Assembly (NCBI GenBank): GCA_001873285.1
Contig: MNYV01000123.1
Span: forward strand, 1 to 16,398
DNA length: 16,398 nucleotides
Direction: 5' to 3'
Source: Nitrospirae bacterium CG2_30_53_67
GTDB taxonomy: Bacteria; CG2-30-53-67
Shown: positions 7,337-14,053 of the stretch, piece after piece
Layout of the letters: every line of letters begins with the position of its first letter
Position numbering within the stretch: position 1 is the first letter of the stretch
Position numbers and translations under genes: made by a program
Notes under the pieces: generated by a model
What the model saw: the letters and a program-made list of their open reading frames with translations, nothing else
Databases searched by the model: none
Told to the model about the DNA's origin: nothing

Positions 7337-7498
7337 ATGAGAAAATGGAAGTGCACGGTCTGCGGCTATATCTACGATCCTGATGCAGGCGATCCTGACA
7401 GCGGAATCGCGGCTGGGACGGCCTTTGAAGATCTTCCGGATGATTGGCGCTGCCCGGTCTGCGGCGCCGCCAAGAGCGAGTTCGAACTGGAGGAATAA
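7337..7498 (+). CDS. Rubredoxin 1
   Basis: A 53-residue protein of exact rubredoxin size. The Fe(Cys)4 site is [11 protein letters not shown] (C6, C9) and RCPVCGA (C39, C42), with the conserved aromatic and DPDAGD loop. It carries single electrons, here most likely to FprA and the rubrerythrin-like proteins. AAGGAGG, 5-6 nt before the ATG, is the strongest Shine-Dalgarno in the cluster. This gene is below the usual ORF length cut-off. It is followed by hairpin repeat B and a second rubredoxin. Confidence 0.95.
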   Translation: MRKWKCTVCGYIYDPDAGDPDSGIAAGTAFEDLPDDWRCPVCGAAKSEFELEE

Positions 7499-7522
7499 GG
7501 CCTGGGGTAGTCTTAAAAGCTG

Positions 7523-7563
7523 ACCACAGAGTGCACAGAGAAAGACTCTGTGTTCTCTGTGAT
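7523..7563 (+). repeat. Nested hairpin repeat, copy B (between the rubredoxins)
   Basis: A near-perfect nested palindrome: CACAGAG 7525-7531, TG, CACAGAG 7534-7540, loop AAAGA, CTCTGTG 7546-7552, TT, CTCTGTG 7555-7561. Only the 2-nt internal TG/TT bulge breaks the 16-nt arms. Its end is 43 nt before the rubredoxin 2 start. It is in the same orientation relative to the downstream gene as copies A and C. Confidence 0.85.
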
Positions 7564-7604
7564 TAGGTTTTAATAATGCGGGTCCGGGAAGAGGGGGAAC
7601 GGGA

Positions 7605-7763
7605 ATGAGAAGCTATCGATGCAGGATGTGTGATTACGTGTATGATCCGGATGAAGGGGACATGGACAGCGGGATTGAGCCCGGCACCTTGTTCGATGAA
7701 CTTCCCACAGCATGGGTCTGCCCCGCCTGCGGCGCCGGCCGGGAGGAATTCGAGAGGCTTTAG
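7605..7763 (+). CDS. Rubredoxin 2
   Basis: A 52-residue rubredoxin with [12 protein letters not shown] (C6, C9) and WVCPACGAG (C39, C42). It differs from rubredoxin 1 at many positions (for example MCD in place of VCG), so the two are diverged paralogues rather than a recent duplication. GAGGGGG at 7591-7597 is 7 nt from the ATG. Only 6 nt separate it from the acetolactate synthase gene, so the two form a transcription unit headed by hairpin repeat B. Confidence 0.94.
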   Translation: MRSYRCRMCDYVYDPDEGDMDSGIEPGTLFDELPTAWVCPACGAGREEFERL

Positions 7764-7769
7764 GAAAAT

Positions 7770-9401
7770 ATGAAGTCATCAGAACTTTTTGTGAAGTGCC
7801 TGGAAAATGAAGGGGTCCGCTATATCTTCGGTCTGCCCGGCGAAGAGAATATGGATATCCTGGACGCCCTGTTTGACTCCCCGATTGAGTTTGTCTGCAC
7901 CCGCCAGGAACAGGGCGCGGCCTTCATGGCCGATGTTTACGGGAGGCTGACCGGCAAGGCGGGGGTATGTCTCGCGACCCTCGGGCCCGGCGCCACCAAC
8001 CTGATGACCGGCGTGGCGGATGCCTTCCTGGACCGGTCTCCCCTGGTGGCCATTACCGGGCAGACCGGCCGCGAACTCCTGCACAAGGAATCCCACCAGA
8101 ATATCGATATTGTCCAGACGTTCAAGCAGTTCACCAAATGGAACGCCAGGGTGGGAATCTCCCGGACCATTCCGGAAGTCGTCCGCAAGGCCTTCAAGGT
8201 CTCGGAAACCGAGAAACCCGGTCCCTGCCATATCGAGATCCCCGAAGATGTCGCCGCTGAAGAGGTCGAGGGCGAACCCCTTCCGGTCACCGGTTTCAAG
8301 CGGCCCCATACCGATCACATCGTTTGCAGGAAGGCGGCAGAGATTATCCAGCAGGCCAGGAGGCCTATTCTCCTTGCAGGGAACGGGGTCATCCGGGGGC
8401 GGGCCTCGGATGCGCTCCGGAAGTTTGTGGAGAAGACGAGGATTCCCGTGGCCAACACCTTCATGAGCAAAGGGGTGCTCCCGTCGGAAAGCGAGCTTTC
8501 CCTCTCGACCATCGGGCTTCAGTCCAGGGACTTCATTTCCTGCGGTTTCGACCGGGCCGACCTGATCATCTCCGTGGGATACGATTTCGTGGAATACGCC
8601 CCTTCCTTCTGGAACAGGGGGAAGAAGCCCGTGGTTCATATTGACTTTACGCCGAGTGAAATCGATGAGTATTATATCCCCCAGGTCGAGGTGATAGGAG
8701 ACATCGCCGCGAACCTGGCCAACATGATGAATGAAATCGAACCGATTGAGCAGGATGACTTCCCGAGGCTGCTCAAGACCATGGTGGAGGATGAACTCAA
8801 AGAGTACGCAGACGACGCATCCTTCCCCCTCAAGCCCCAGAAGATCCTTTACGACATCCGAAGGATCATGGGGAGAGAGGATATCCTGATCTCGGATGTG
8901 GGGGCGCACAAGATGTGGATTGCGAGGATCTATCCTGCTGAAGAACCCAATACCACGTTGATCTCCAATGGATTCGCCGCCATGGGATTCGCCCTCCCCG
9001 GCGCCGTCTGCGCCAAGCTGATTCACCCGGAAAGGAAGGTCCTCGCCGTCTGCGGAGACGGCGGTTTCCTGATGAGCAGCCATGAGTTGGAGACTGCGGT
9101 CCGGATGAAGCTCCCTTTTGTCATTCTGATCTTCAATGACGGGAAGTACGGCCTCATCGAATGGAAACAGATCAACCGATTCGGCCGAACCTACGGCGTC
9201 TCTTTCGGGAATCCCGACTTCGTACAGTTGGCGAGATCCTTCGGCGCGGCAGGATACCGCGTCCAGACGGCACAGGAACTCCATCCGGCGCTGAAAGAGG
9301 CGTTTGCGGCCAAGGTTCCCGCGGTCGTGGATGTCCCGGTGGACTATCGGGAGAATATCAATCTCACGGAGAAGCTGGGGAGGTTGATCTGTTATATATG
9401 A
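7770..9401 (+). CDS. alsS: Acetolactate synthase large subunit (ThDP-dependent, catabolic AlsS-like)
   Basis: The 543 residues have the three-domain ThDP fold. The catalytic Glu is E47 (TRQEQGAAFMADVYGR), followed by LATLGPGATNL. The metal/ThDP motif GDGGF near 430 continues to a distal ND (IFNDGKYG). HQNIDIVQTFKQFTKW and the PVDYRENINLTEKLG tail match acetolactate synthases of the AlsS type. The reaction joins two pyruvates to acetolactate and CO2. No ilvN small subunit follows, which favours a catabolic, feedback-insensitive enzyme over branched-chain biosynthesis. Its pairing with a rubredoxin is unusual. AGGA at 7762-7765 serves as the Shine-Dalgarno. Another ThDP decarboxylase activity cannot be excluded. 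Confidence 0.85.
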   Translation: MKSSELFVKCLENEGVRYIFGLPGEENMDILDALFDSPIEFVCTRQEQGAAFMADVYGRLTGKAGVCLATLGPGATNLMTGVADAFLDRSPLVAITGQTGRELLHKESHQNIDIVQTFKQFTKWNARVGISRTIPEVVRKAFKVSETEKPGPCHIEIPEDVAAEEVEGEPLPVTGFKRPHTDHIVCRKAAEIIQQARRPILLAGNGVIRGRASDALRKFVEKTRIPVANTFMSKGVLPSESELSLSTIGLQSRDFISCGFDRADLIISVGYDFVEYAPSFWNRGKKPVVHIDFTPSEIDEYYIPQVEVIGDIAANLANMMNEIEPIEQDDFPRLLKTMVEDELKEYADDASFPLKPQKILYDIRRIMGREDILISDVGAHKMWIARIYPAEEPNTTLISNGFAAMGFALPGAVCAKLIHPERKVLAVCGDGGFLMSSHELETAVRMKLPFVILIFNDGKYGLIEWKQINRFGRTYGVSFGNPDFVQLARSFGAAGYRVQTAQELHPALKEAFAAKVPAVVDVPVDYRENINLTEKLGRLICYI

Positions 9402-9420
9402 TCGTTTTATTGGTTCTCTG

Positions 9421-9446
9421 AAAGCCCGGTCCTTTGGGCCGGGTCA
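9421..9446 (+). terminator. GC-rich hairpin after acetolactate synthase
   Basis: CCCGGTCC (9425-9432), TTT loop, GGGCCGGG (9436-9443) form an 8-bp stem with one G-U pair, 20 nt after the stop. No U-tract follows, so it is either a weak intrinsic terminator or an RNA-stabilising hairpin. Confidence 0.45.
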
Positions 9447-9478
9447 GAGTTGAAAGGCTGTGCCGTGTTATTTCGTGG

Positions 9479-9710
9479 GAAAATTCGAAATTCGAAGCAC
9501 TAAATCCTAAACAAATTCGAATGACCGAAATCCAAAATTCAAGACTTATTTATCCAAATGTTGCATCATCACGTGTAGAATTGAAGCTTGCGAAATAGAT
9601 TCTCTCATGCACGATTTAGGTACAATATACAGATATAGACGAGGTTTTAAACATTTGAATTTTGAGTTTAGGATTTGTTTAGGATTTAGATTTTAGGATT
9701 TCGTATTTTC
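9479..9710. repeat. 232-bp inverted-repeat element (MITE-like)
   Basis: The left arm from 9479 (GAAAATTCGAAAT, then TAAATCCTAAACAAAT, then CAAAATTCAA) is matched in reverse complement by the right arm ending at 9710 (GAAAATACGAAAT, then TAAATCCTAAACAAAT, then CAAAATTCAA). Each arm is about 60 nt and imperfect, enclosing about 100 nt without an ORF. Base composition is far more AT-rich than the flanking genes. It fills most of the 408-bp gap 9402-9809. A non-autonomous mobile element or structured repeat is likely; no target duplication was resolved. Confidence 0.6.
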
Positions 9711-9713
9711 TAC

Positions 9714-9786
9714 AAGACGCAAGGGAAACCCCTTCCAGGGGTAACACAAAGCTACGTCCTCTGGGCGTGGATGTTTACTTGAACCC
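9714..9786 (+). promoter_or_regulatory. Structured leader resembling a cyclic-di-GMP-I (GEMM) riboswitch
   Basis: The segment reads GGGAAACC, then hairpin ACCCCT-TCC-AGGGGT (9728-9742), then AACACAAAGCTACG, then hairpin ACGTCC-TCT-GGGCGT (9754-9768). The GEMM-I core is GGCAAACC, hairpin, then ACGCAAAGCYACG; the second block matches 12 of 13. AAAC near 9727 can pair with GTTT near 9773 as the closing helix. TCCTCT (9757-9762) can also pair with AGAGGA (9800-9805) in the ferredoxin Shine-Dalgarno, giving a plausible on/off switch. The 3' half is degenerate, so this is a candidate only. Confidence 0.4.
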
Positions 9787-9809
9787 TTTAATCTATAGGA
9801 GAGGAAACT

Positions 9810-9983
9810 ATGCCACACAAGATTACCGATGAATGCATTCTCTGCGGCGCCTGTCTCCCTGAATGTCCCGAAGAGGCGATCTCCGAGGGGGATCCCAAGT
9901 ACATCATTGATCCGAAAAAATGCTCGGATTGCGGAAACTGCGCAGAGGTCTGCCCGACTGATGCCTGTGTTCCGGACGAATGA
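9810..9983 (+). CDS. 2[4Fe-4S] ferredoxin
   Basis: A 57-residue clostridial-type ferredoxin with two clusters: C9-x2-C12-x2-C15-x3-C19P and C38-x2-C41-x2-C44-x3-C48P. Length and spacing are canonical, with an acidic surface. It is a low-potential electron carrier in the cytoplasm, here probably feeding the oxygen and peroxide defence enzymes or pyruvate metabolism. AGGAGAGG ends 3 nt before the ATG region and is complementary to the leader at 9757-9762. The gene is too short for standard ORF cut-offs. Hairpin repeat C lies between it and the rubrerythrin-like gene. Confidence 0.94.
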   Translation: MPHKITDECILCGACLPECPEEAISEGDPKYIIDPKKCSDCGNCAEVCPTDACVPDE

Positions 9984-9998
9984 GACATGTCAAAAGCT

Positions 9999-10044
9999 AA
10001 CCACAGAGTGCACAGAGAAATACTCTGTTCTCTGCGGTCAGGTT
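9999..10044 (+). repeat. Nested hairpin repeat, copy C (upstream of rubrerythrin)
   Basis: AACCACAGAG-TG-CACAGAG, loop AAATA, CTCTG-TT-CTCTGCGG, then TCAGGTT. This matches copy B except for two lost inner bases and an A-C mismatch in the outer stem. It ends about 36-43 nt before the rubrerythrin ATG at 10080. Confidence 0.75.
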
Positions 10045-10079
10045 CTGATCATACAAGAGGAAGAATAAGGAGAACGGCC

Positions 10080-10562
10080 ATGATACGAGGAGATGAGGAT
10101 ATTGCCGAAGGTCTTCTGAATGCCTTCCGGCTTGAAAAAGGGGCCCATGCGTTCTATGAGGCTGCATCCGAGCGCGTACAGGACAGGAGCGCCGTGGAGA
10201 TGTTCAGAAAGCTTGCCGACGTCGAAGAGAGGCATATGCACGACGTCTACGATCTCTATCATGCCTTTATCGGGGACCGCGGTCCGGTTCCTTTTCCGGA
10301 GTTCAAAGAAAAGATGCCTGCCGAATACACCGAGAGCGGCAAGACCATCGAGGCTGCGCTATCGGACGTGCAGGGCCGCTTCTTCATGGACGCGAAGGAG
10401 GTTCTGCGCGTGGCCCTGCAGGAGGAGAGTTCGGCCCTGGACCTCTACACCCGGATGGCGGAACGTTCCGAGGACCCCGGCACGGCCGCGCTCTACAGGC
10501 AGCTTAGCGGCGAGGAGGAGGAGCACAAAAGCATGATCGAGAAGACACTCAAGGGGCTTTAA
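10080..10562 (+). CDS. Rubrerythrin-like ferritin-fold diiron protein
   Basis: The 160 residues start at ATG 10080, chosen because AAGGAGA (10067-10073) is 6 nt upstream. The longer open frame from 9987 runs through hairpin repeat C and is not a credible N-terminus. Diiron ligands are E19 (RLEKGAHAFY), E49-x2-H52, then E116 (QEESSALDLY) and E146-x2-H149. It lacks a rubredoxin domain, so peroxide reduction would depend on a separate rubredoxin or ferredoxin. It shares the fold with the protein at 6439-6942 but is clearly diverged. A peroxidase role fits the context; iron storage or a sulfur-related role is possible. Confidence 0.82.
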   Translation: MIRGDEDIAEGLLNAFRLEKGAHAFYEAASERVQDRSAVEMFRKLADVEERHMHDVYDLYHAFIGDRGPVPFPEFKEKMPAEYTESGKTIEAALSDVQGRFFMDAKEVLRVALQEESSALDLYTRMAERSEDPGTAALYRQLSGEEEEHKSMIEKTLKGL

Positions 10563-10593
10563 TCAAGGATTATCTCCAAAAGAATGGGTGAGA

Positions 10594-10829
10594 ACATAAG
10601 GGTCCAAGGGTTCAAGGGTTCCAGGGGTCAAGTGAAGTGCTTTTCAATACTTGAGGGTCCGAGGGGCCAAGGGTTCAAGGGGTCAAGTGAAGTGCTTTTC
10701 AATACTTGAGGGTCCGAGGGGCCAAGGGTTCAAGTGAAGTGCTAAAAATAACATAAGGGGCCGAGGGTTCTAGTGTTTTTCTCTGGAGATTTTACTTGAG
10801 TTTAAGTATTTCACTGGACCCCTTGACCC
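10594..10829. repeat. 55-bp tandem repeat and inverted relative
   Basis: The unit starting GGGGTCAAGTGAAGTGC begins at 10624 and again at 10679 (period 55). AAGTGAAGTGC appears a third time at 10732 in a shortened unit of 47. Each unit contains CAATACTTGAGGGTCCGAGG. The far side (about 10792-10829), TTTACTTGAGTTTAAGTATT then CCCCTTGACCCC, is an inverted relative, so the block can fold back on itself. With the 48-bp repeat at 10945-10992 it fills the gap 10563-11001, which holds no gene. Confidence 0.75.
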
Positions 10830-10944
10830 CAAGATACCTCAGTGTAGTAGCCGTCGCAGACGGTCCCGGCCCGGCAAGAATAGATTCAAGTAGATGCCGG
10901 GATCTAACGACAAAAATAGAGAAAAGCGGGGCACGCGAAGCGTA

Positions 10945-10992
10945 ACCCTGGAATCCTCGAACCCTTTTACCCCACTATGTGGGAGAAGAACC
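10945..10992. repeat. 48-bp intergenic repeat, copy 2
   Basis: This matches 184-231 in the same orientation, from ACCCTGGAATCCTCGAACCC to GAACC. It lies just before the Isf-like gene. An apparent N-terminal extension of that gene runs through it, which argues against an upstream start. Confidence 0.7.
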
Positions 10993-11001
10993 TTAATTAA
11001 A

Positions 11002-11613
11002 GTGAGACCATTGTATATCCTGGGGCTATCAGGAAGTCCGAGGCGCCATGCCAACTCCGAGACCCTTCTGGACCAGGTCCTGAGCGGGGCATCCGAGGCA
11101 GGCGCCGAAACCGGGAAGATCATCGCCTCGGGTTTCCAAAATCTTCGCCCCTGCGTGAACTGCGGAGATTGCCTGAAGACCGGCCGGTGCCGCGTCCAGG
11201 ATGAGATGCAGGAGATCTATCCCATGCTCGACCGGGCTGACGGACTGGTGGTGGCCTCTCCGATCTACTTCATGGGGGTCTCCGCCTTTCTGAAAATCAT
11301 CATCGACCGATGTCAATGCTACTGGTCACGCAAATATGTTCTCAAAGAGCCGCTCTTTCCCGAAGACCCCAAACGGATCCGCAAGGGGCTCTTTCTTGCA
11401 ACCGCCGGCCATGACAAACCCGTGGTCTTCCAGGGGGCCAGGATGACGGTTCGAGCCCTGTTTGATGTTCTGGATGTTTCTTACCTGGGCGAATATTTCG
11501 CAACACGCATGGAGAAGCCCAGGGATATTCTTGATGTGGAAGGGGCCATGAGTTCCGTCCACGACATGGGAAAGCGGCTGGTGGAGGAACTGAAAGGGCT
11601 GCCCCATGAATGA
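11002..11613 (+). CDS. Iron-sulfur flavoprotein (Isf-like), NAD(P)H-dependent FMN reductase family
   Basis: The start is GTG 11002 (203 residues) or TTG 11011, which has GTGAGA 5 nt upstream. An ATG at 10894 would translate the intergenic repeat. The flavodoxin-like fold begins LYILGLSGSPRRHANSETLL (FMN phosphate loop) and contains ASPIYFMGVSAFLKIIIDR. The compact motif C51-x2-C54-x2-C57-x5-C63 (CVNCGDCLKTGRC) is the CX2CX2CX5C signature of Isf, which binds a [4Fe-4S] cluster. Archaeal Isf accepts electrons from ferredoxin and reduces O2 and H2O2, which fits the ferredoxin and rubrerythrin upstream. It overlaps the methyltransferase gene by 8 nt. Confidence 0.82.
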   Translation: MRPLYILGLSGSPRRHANSETLLDQVLSGASEAGAETGKIIASGFQNLRPCVNCGDCLKTGRCRVQDEMQEIYPMLDRADGLVVASPIYFMGVSAFLKIIIDRCQCYWSRKYVLKEPLFPEDPKRIRKGLFLATAGHDKPVVFQGARMTVRALFDVLDVSYLGEYFATRMEKPRDILDVEGAMSSVHDMGKRLVEELKGLPHE

Positions 11614-12166
11614 AGCGGACCGGATACGCTGGGACAAAAAGTACAATGACAAAGAGCCGCCTCAGGAGATCGCGCCCGATTCTTTCCTGGTCCGGAGCAT
11701 CAAGGGGATCCGGCCGGGCCGTGCCCTCGACCTCGGATGCGGTTTCGGAGACAATGCCATCACCCTGGCCGGTGCCGGCTTCGAGGTGACGGCCGTGGAT
11801 ATTTCCCAGGTCGGCCTGAAGCGTGCAGTGGAGCGGGCCCGGAAGGCCGGGGTCTCGGTCCTGTTTCAACAAAGCGATGCCGAGGACTTTGATTTCGGGG
11901 ATCAGGTCTATGATTTGATCACCTCTTTTTATTTTATGAACCGGGCCATCTTTCCCCGTATCAAGAAGTCGCTGAAACCCGGCGGAATCTTTCTCTACAA
12001 GACCTATACCGTGGACGAACTCCGTTACCGTCCCGAGCTGAACAGGGCCTATCTTCTGGAGCATGATGAGTTGAAGACCCTGTTCGAGGATTTTGAGATC
12101 CTGTTAAATGACGAGAGGGATACAGGAACAGAATGTTCGGTCCGCTTTTTAGCCAGGCGTCCATAA
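11606..12166 (+). CDS. Class I SAM-dependent methyltransferase (TehB-like)
   Basis: The 186 residues have a Rossmann methyltransferase core: motif I ALDLGCGFG (40-48), acidic end of strand 2 at D65 (VTAVDIS), motif II around QQSDAEDFDF, and post-motif ITSFYFMNRAIFPRIKKSLKPGGIFLY. It is short and single-domain, like TehB and thiopurine-type methyltransferases, which act on small, often toxic, molecules such as tellurite or selenite. The substrate cannot be read from sequence. The 8-nt overlap with the Isf-like gene implies coupled translation and possibly a shared detoxification role. Confidence 0.85.
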   Translation: MNEADRIRWDKKYNDKEPPQEIAPDSFLVRSIKGIRPGRALDLGCGFGDNAITLAGAGFEVTAVDISQVGLKRAVERARKAGVSVLFQQSDAEDFDFGDQVYDLITSFYFMNRAIFPRIKKSLKPGGIFLYKTYTVDELRYRPELNRAYLLEHDELKTLFEDFEILLNDERDTGTECSVRFLARRP

Positions 12167-12169
12167 AAA

Positions 12170-12420
12170 TCAAAAAACTCCCTCTCCATCGAGGGACTGT
12201 GTCACAATTATGGAGATTCAGTTCCTTTGGGGACAAGGTTTAGGGCAATCAATAAATTTCCTCTCCCCGTGAATGGGGAGAGGGCAAGGGTGAGGGGTTG
12301 ACCGGAAAGAGCCCCCCTCATCCTCACCTTCTCCCCAAAAGGGAGAAGGAACATAAGGAAGAGATCAAGATTACGACACAGCCTCCGAGGGAGAGAGTGG
12401 GGGTGAGGGTGTCGGTTCAC
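12170..12420. repeat. Mosaic hairpin element between methyltransferase and aspartase
   Basis: The 282-bp gap holds three perfect hairpins: TCCCTC/GAGGGA (12179-12196), CCTCTCCCC/GGGGAGAGG (12260-12283) and CCTTCTCCC/GGGAGAAGG (12327-12349). It also carries the outer inverted pair CTGTGTCACAAT near 12197 and ATTACGACACAG near 12370. The G-rich and C-rich strands of the two middle hairpins can also pair with each other. The CCCTCACCC-type composition is typical of bacterial mosaic intergenic repeats. The first hairpin may end the methyltransferase transcript, but no T-run follows it. Confidence 0.6.
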
Positions 12421-12448
12421 TCGATAGAGTAAAGAGGGCAAAAGATTG

Positions 12449-13864
12449 ATGGATTCCGGAGGCTCGATAAAGAAGACAAGAGTCGAGGAGGATTCCCTGG
12501 GAGAGAAGGCGGTCCCGTCCTCTGCGTACTACGGCATCCAGACGGCGCGGGCCCTGGAGAATTTTCCGGTGAGCGGCACGCGGGCCCATCCTCTTCTCGT
12601 CCGGGCCTATGTCCTGATCAAAAAGGCCGCGGCCCTGACCCATGAACAGCTTTCTTTACTGGAGCCTGCGATTGCACAGGCGATTGTGCAGGCCGCCGAC
12701 GAGGCGCTGAACGGGAAACTGGCGGACCAGTTCGTGGTGGATGTGTTCCAGGCCGGGGCAGGGACCTCCTTCAACATGAATGTGAACGAGGTGCTAACCA
12801 ACCGGGCGCTGGAAATCCTGGGGGACACCCGCGGGAACTACAAACGGGTCAGCCCCAATGACCATGTGAACCTCTCGCAGTCCACCAACGACACCTTCCC
12901 CACGGCCATGCATGTCGCCTCGCTTCTCATGCTGCGGGAGCTGCTTCCGGTTCTGGCGCGGCTCTCCCTGTCTCTGGAAGACAAGGGCAAAGAGTTCTCG
13001 GACGTGATCAAGTCCGGCAGGACCCATCTGCAGGATGCCGTCCCCGTGACCCTGGGGCAGGAGTTTTCGGCCTATGCCGTATGCATCCGCAAATCCATCA
13101 AGGCCCTCCAATCATGCCGGCCCTCGCTTGAAGAACTTCCCATCGGAGGGAGTGCGGCCGGTACCGGGCTGAATGTCCCCGCCGGATACCGCGAAGAGAT
13201 GGTTCGAAGGCTGAGCGAAATGACCGTTCTTTCCCTCCGGCCCGCGGCGGACCTGAGAGAGGCCATGCAGAGCCGGGCCGCGATCTCTGCGCTCTCCTCC
13301 ATGCTCCGGAATCTTTGCCTGGACCTGATCCGGATCGCGAATGACCTGCGCCTCCTGAGCTCCGGTCCACGCACCGGATTCGCCGAGATCAGCCTCCCGG
13401 CAGTTCAGCCCGGCTCCTCGATCATGCCCGGCAAGGTCAACCCGAGTCTGGCCGAGTGCCTGAACATGGTCTGTTTCCAGGTTATGGGCAATGATCTGGT
13501 CATCGCCATGGCCTCGCAGTCCGGACAGCTCGAACTCAACGTCATGATGCCCGTGATGATCCACAACCTTCTCCAGTCCATGGAGATCCTGAAGAACTTT
13601 GTCCCGGTCTTTGCCGAAAAATGCGTGGCCGGGATCACGGCCCACAGAGAACGCTGCCGGTCGTACTTTGAGAAAAGCCTGGGACTGGCCACGATCCTGA
13701 ACCCCCATATCGGATATCTCAACGCCTCACAACTGGCCAAGGAGTCGGAAGAGAAAGGTATCCCTATCCGGGATCTGATCCTGAAAAAAGGGCTTCTCTC
13801 TCCGGAGGAACTCGACCTGATTCTCGATCCCGACCGGATCACGGGCCAGGATCAATCAATTTAA
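12449..13864 (+). CDS. aspA: Aspartate ammonia-lyase
   Basis: This 471-residue protein belongs to the fumarase/aspartase superfamily. Conserved blocks in order are SQSTNDTFPTAM, GRTHLQDAVPVTLGQEF, GTGLNVP and the catalytic serine loop GSSIMPGKVNP at about 322-332. The C-terminal half (GNDLVIAMASQSGQLELNVMMP and NPHIGYLNASQLA) matches aspartases better than fumarase C, which typically has ALTPKLGYD-type endings. It converts L-aspartate to fumarate and ammonia. ATG 12449 is preceded by GAGGG at 12434-12438; the TTG at 12446 is an alternative. It appears to be a single-gene unit. Class II fumarase is the alternative call, less likely. Confidence 0.85.
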   Translation: MDSGGSIKKTRVEEDSLGEKAVPSSAYYGIQTARALENFPVSGTRAHPLLVRAYVLIKKAAALTHEQLSLLEPAIAQAIVQAADEALNGKLADQFVVDVFQAGAGTSFNMNVNEVLTNRALEILGDTRGNYKRVSPNDHVNLSQSTNDTFPTAMHVASLLMLRELLPVLARLSLSLEDKGKEFSDVIKSGRTHLQDAVPVTLGQEFSAYAVCIRKSIKALQSCRPSLEELPIGGSAAGTGLNVPAGYREEMVRRLSEMTVLSLRPAADLREAMQSRAAISALSSMLRNLCLDLIRIANDLRLLSSGPRTGFAEISLPAVQPGSSIMPGKVNPSLAECLNMVCFQVMGNDLVIAMASQSGQLELNVMMPVMIHNLLQSMEILKNFVPVFAEKCVAGITAHRERCRSYFEKSLGLATILNPHIGYLNASQLAKESEEKGIPIRDLILKKGLLSPEELDLILDPDRITGQDQSI

Positions 13865-13880
13865 GATCTGTCTTTTCCCT

Positions 13881-13909
13881 TTGCTTTCGCATCCGTTCCC
13901 TCGTATAAT
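13881..13909 (+). promoter_or_regulatory. Repeated promoter cassette P1 (ORF6N)
   Basis: TTGCTT (13881-13886), 17 nt, TATAAT (13904-13909). The -10 sits at the start of a 58-bp block (13901-13958) that recurs at 15560-15617 with 52 of 58 identical bases, including GGACGGCTTGTGCG. The leader before ORF6N is about 145 nt and has no convincing gene. Confidence 0.6.
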
Positions 13910-14053
13910 CCCCGCAGTTAACTGACATTGGACGGCTTGTGCGGCACTCTCTGAATGATTGCCTGCCCTGAGTGCAGCCGTCATCTTACAACAACATCGC
14001 GCCCCAGCCCGCATCAATCATCCCGAAAAATACGGCGCGCCTCAGGAGGAGAT

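Noticed and set aside
7779-9284. Long 501-codon minus-strand ORF opposite acetolactate synthase
   Set aside because: A shadow of GC-rich codon use; its translation has no domain pattern, while the plus strand is a clear ThDP enzyme.
9987-10079. N-terminal extension of the rubrerythrin-like ORF
   Set aside because: It translates hairpin repeat C. A strong AAGGAGA supports ATG 10080, where the conserved domain begins.
10624-10743. CRISPR array
   Set aside because: The units are contiguous 55-bp tandem repeats with no unique spacers and no cas genes.
10894-11001. N-terminal extension of the Isf-like ORF from ATG 10894
   Set aside because: It runs through the 48-bp intergenic repeat and adds residues not found in the flavodoxin-like fold.
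11342-12064. 240-codon minus-strand ORF opposite the flavoprotein and methyltransferase
   Set aside because: It overlaps two well-supported plus-strand genes and shows no recognisable motif.
13955-14053. Earlier start for the ORF6N gene
   Set aside because: The segment overlaps the repeated promoter leader, and AGGAGGA at 14044-14050 marks a later start.
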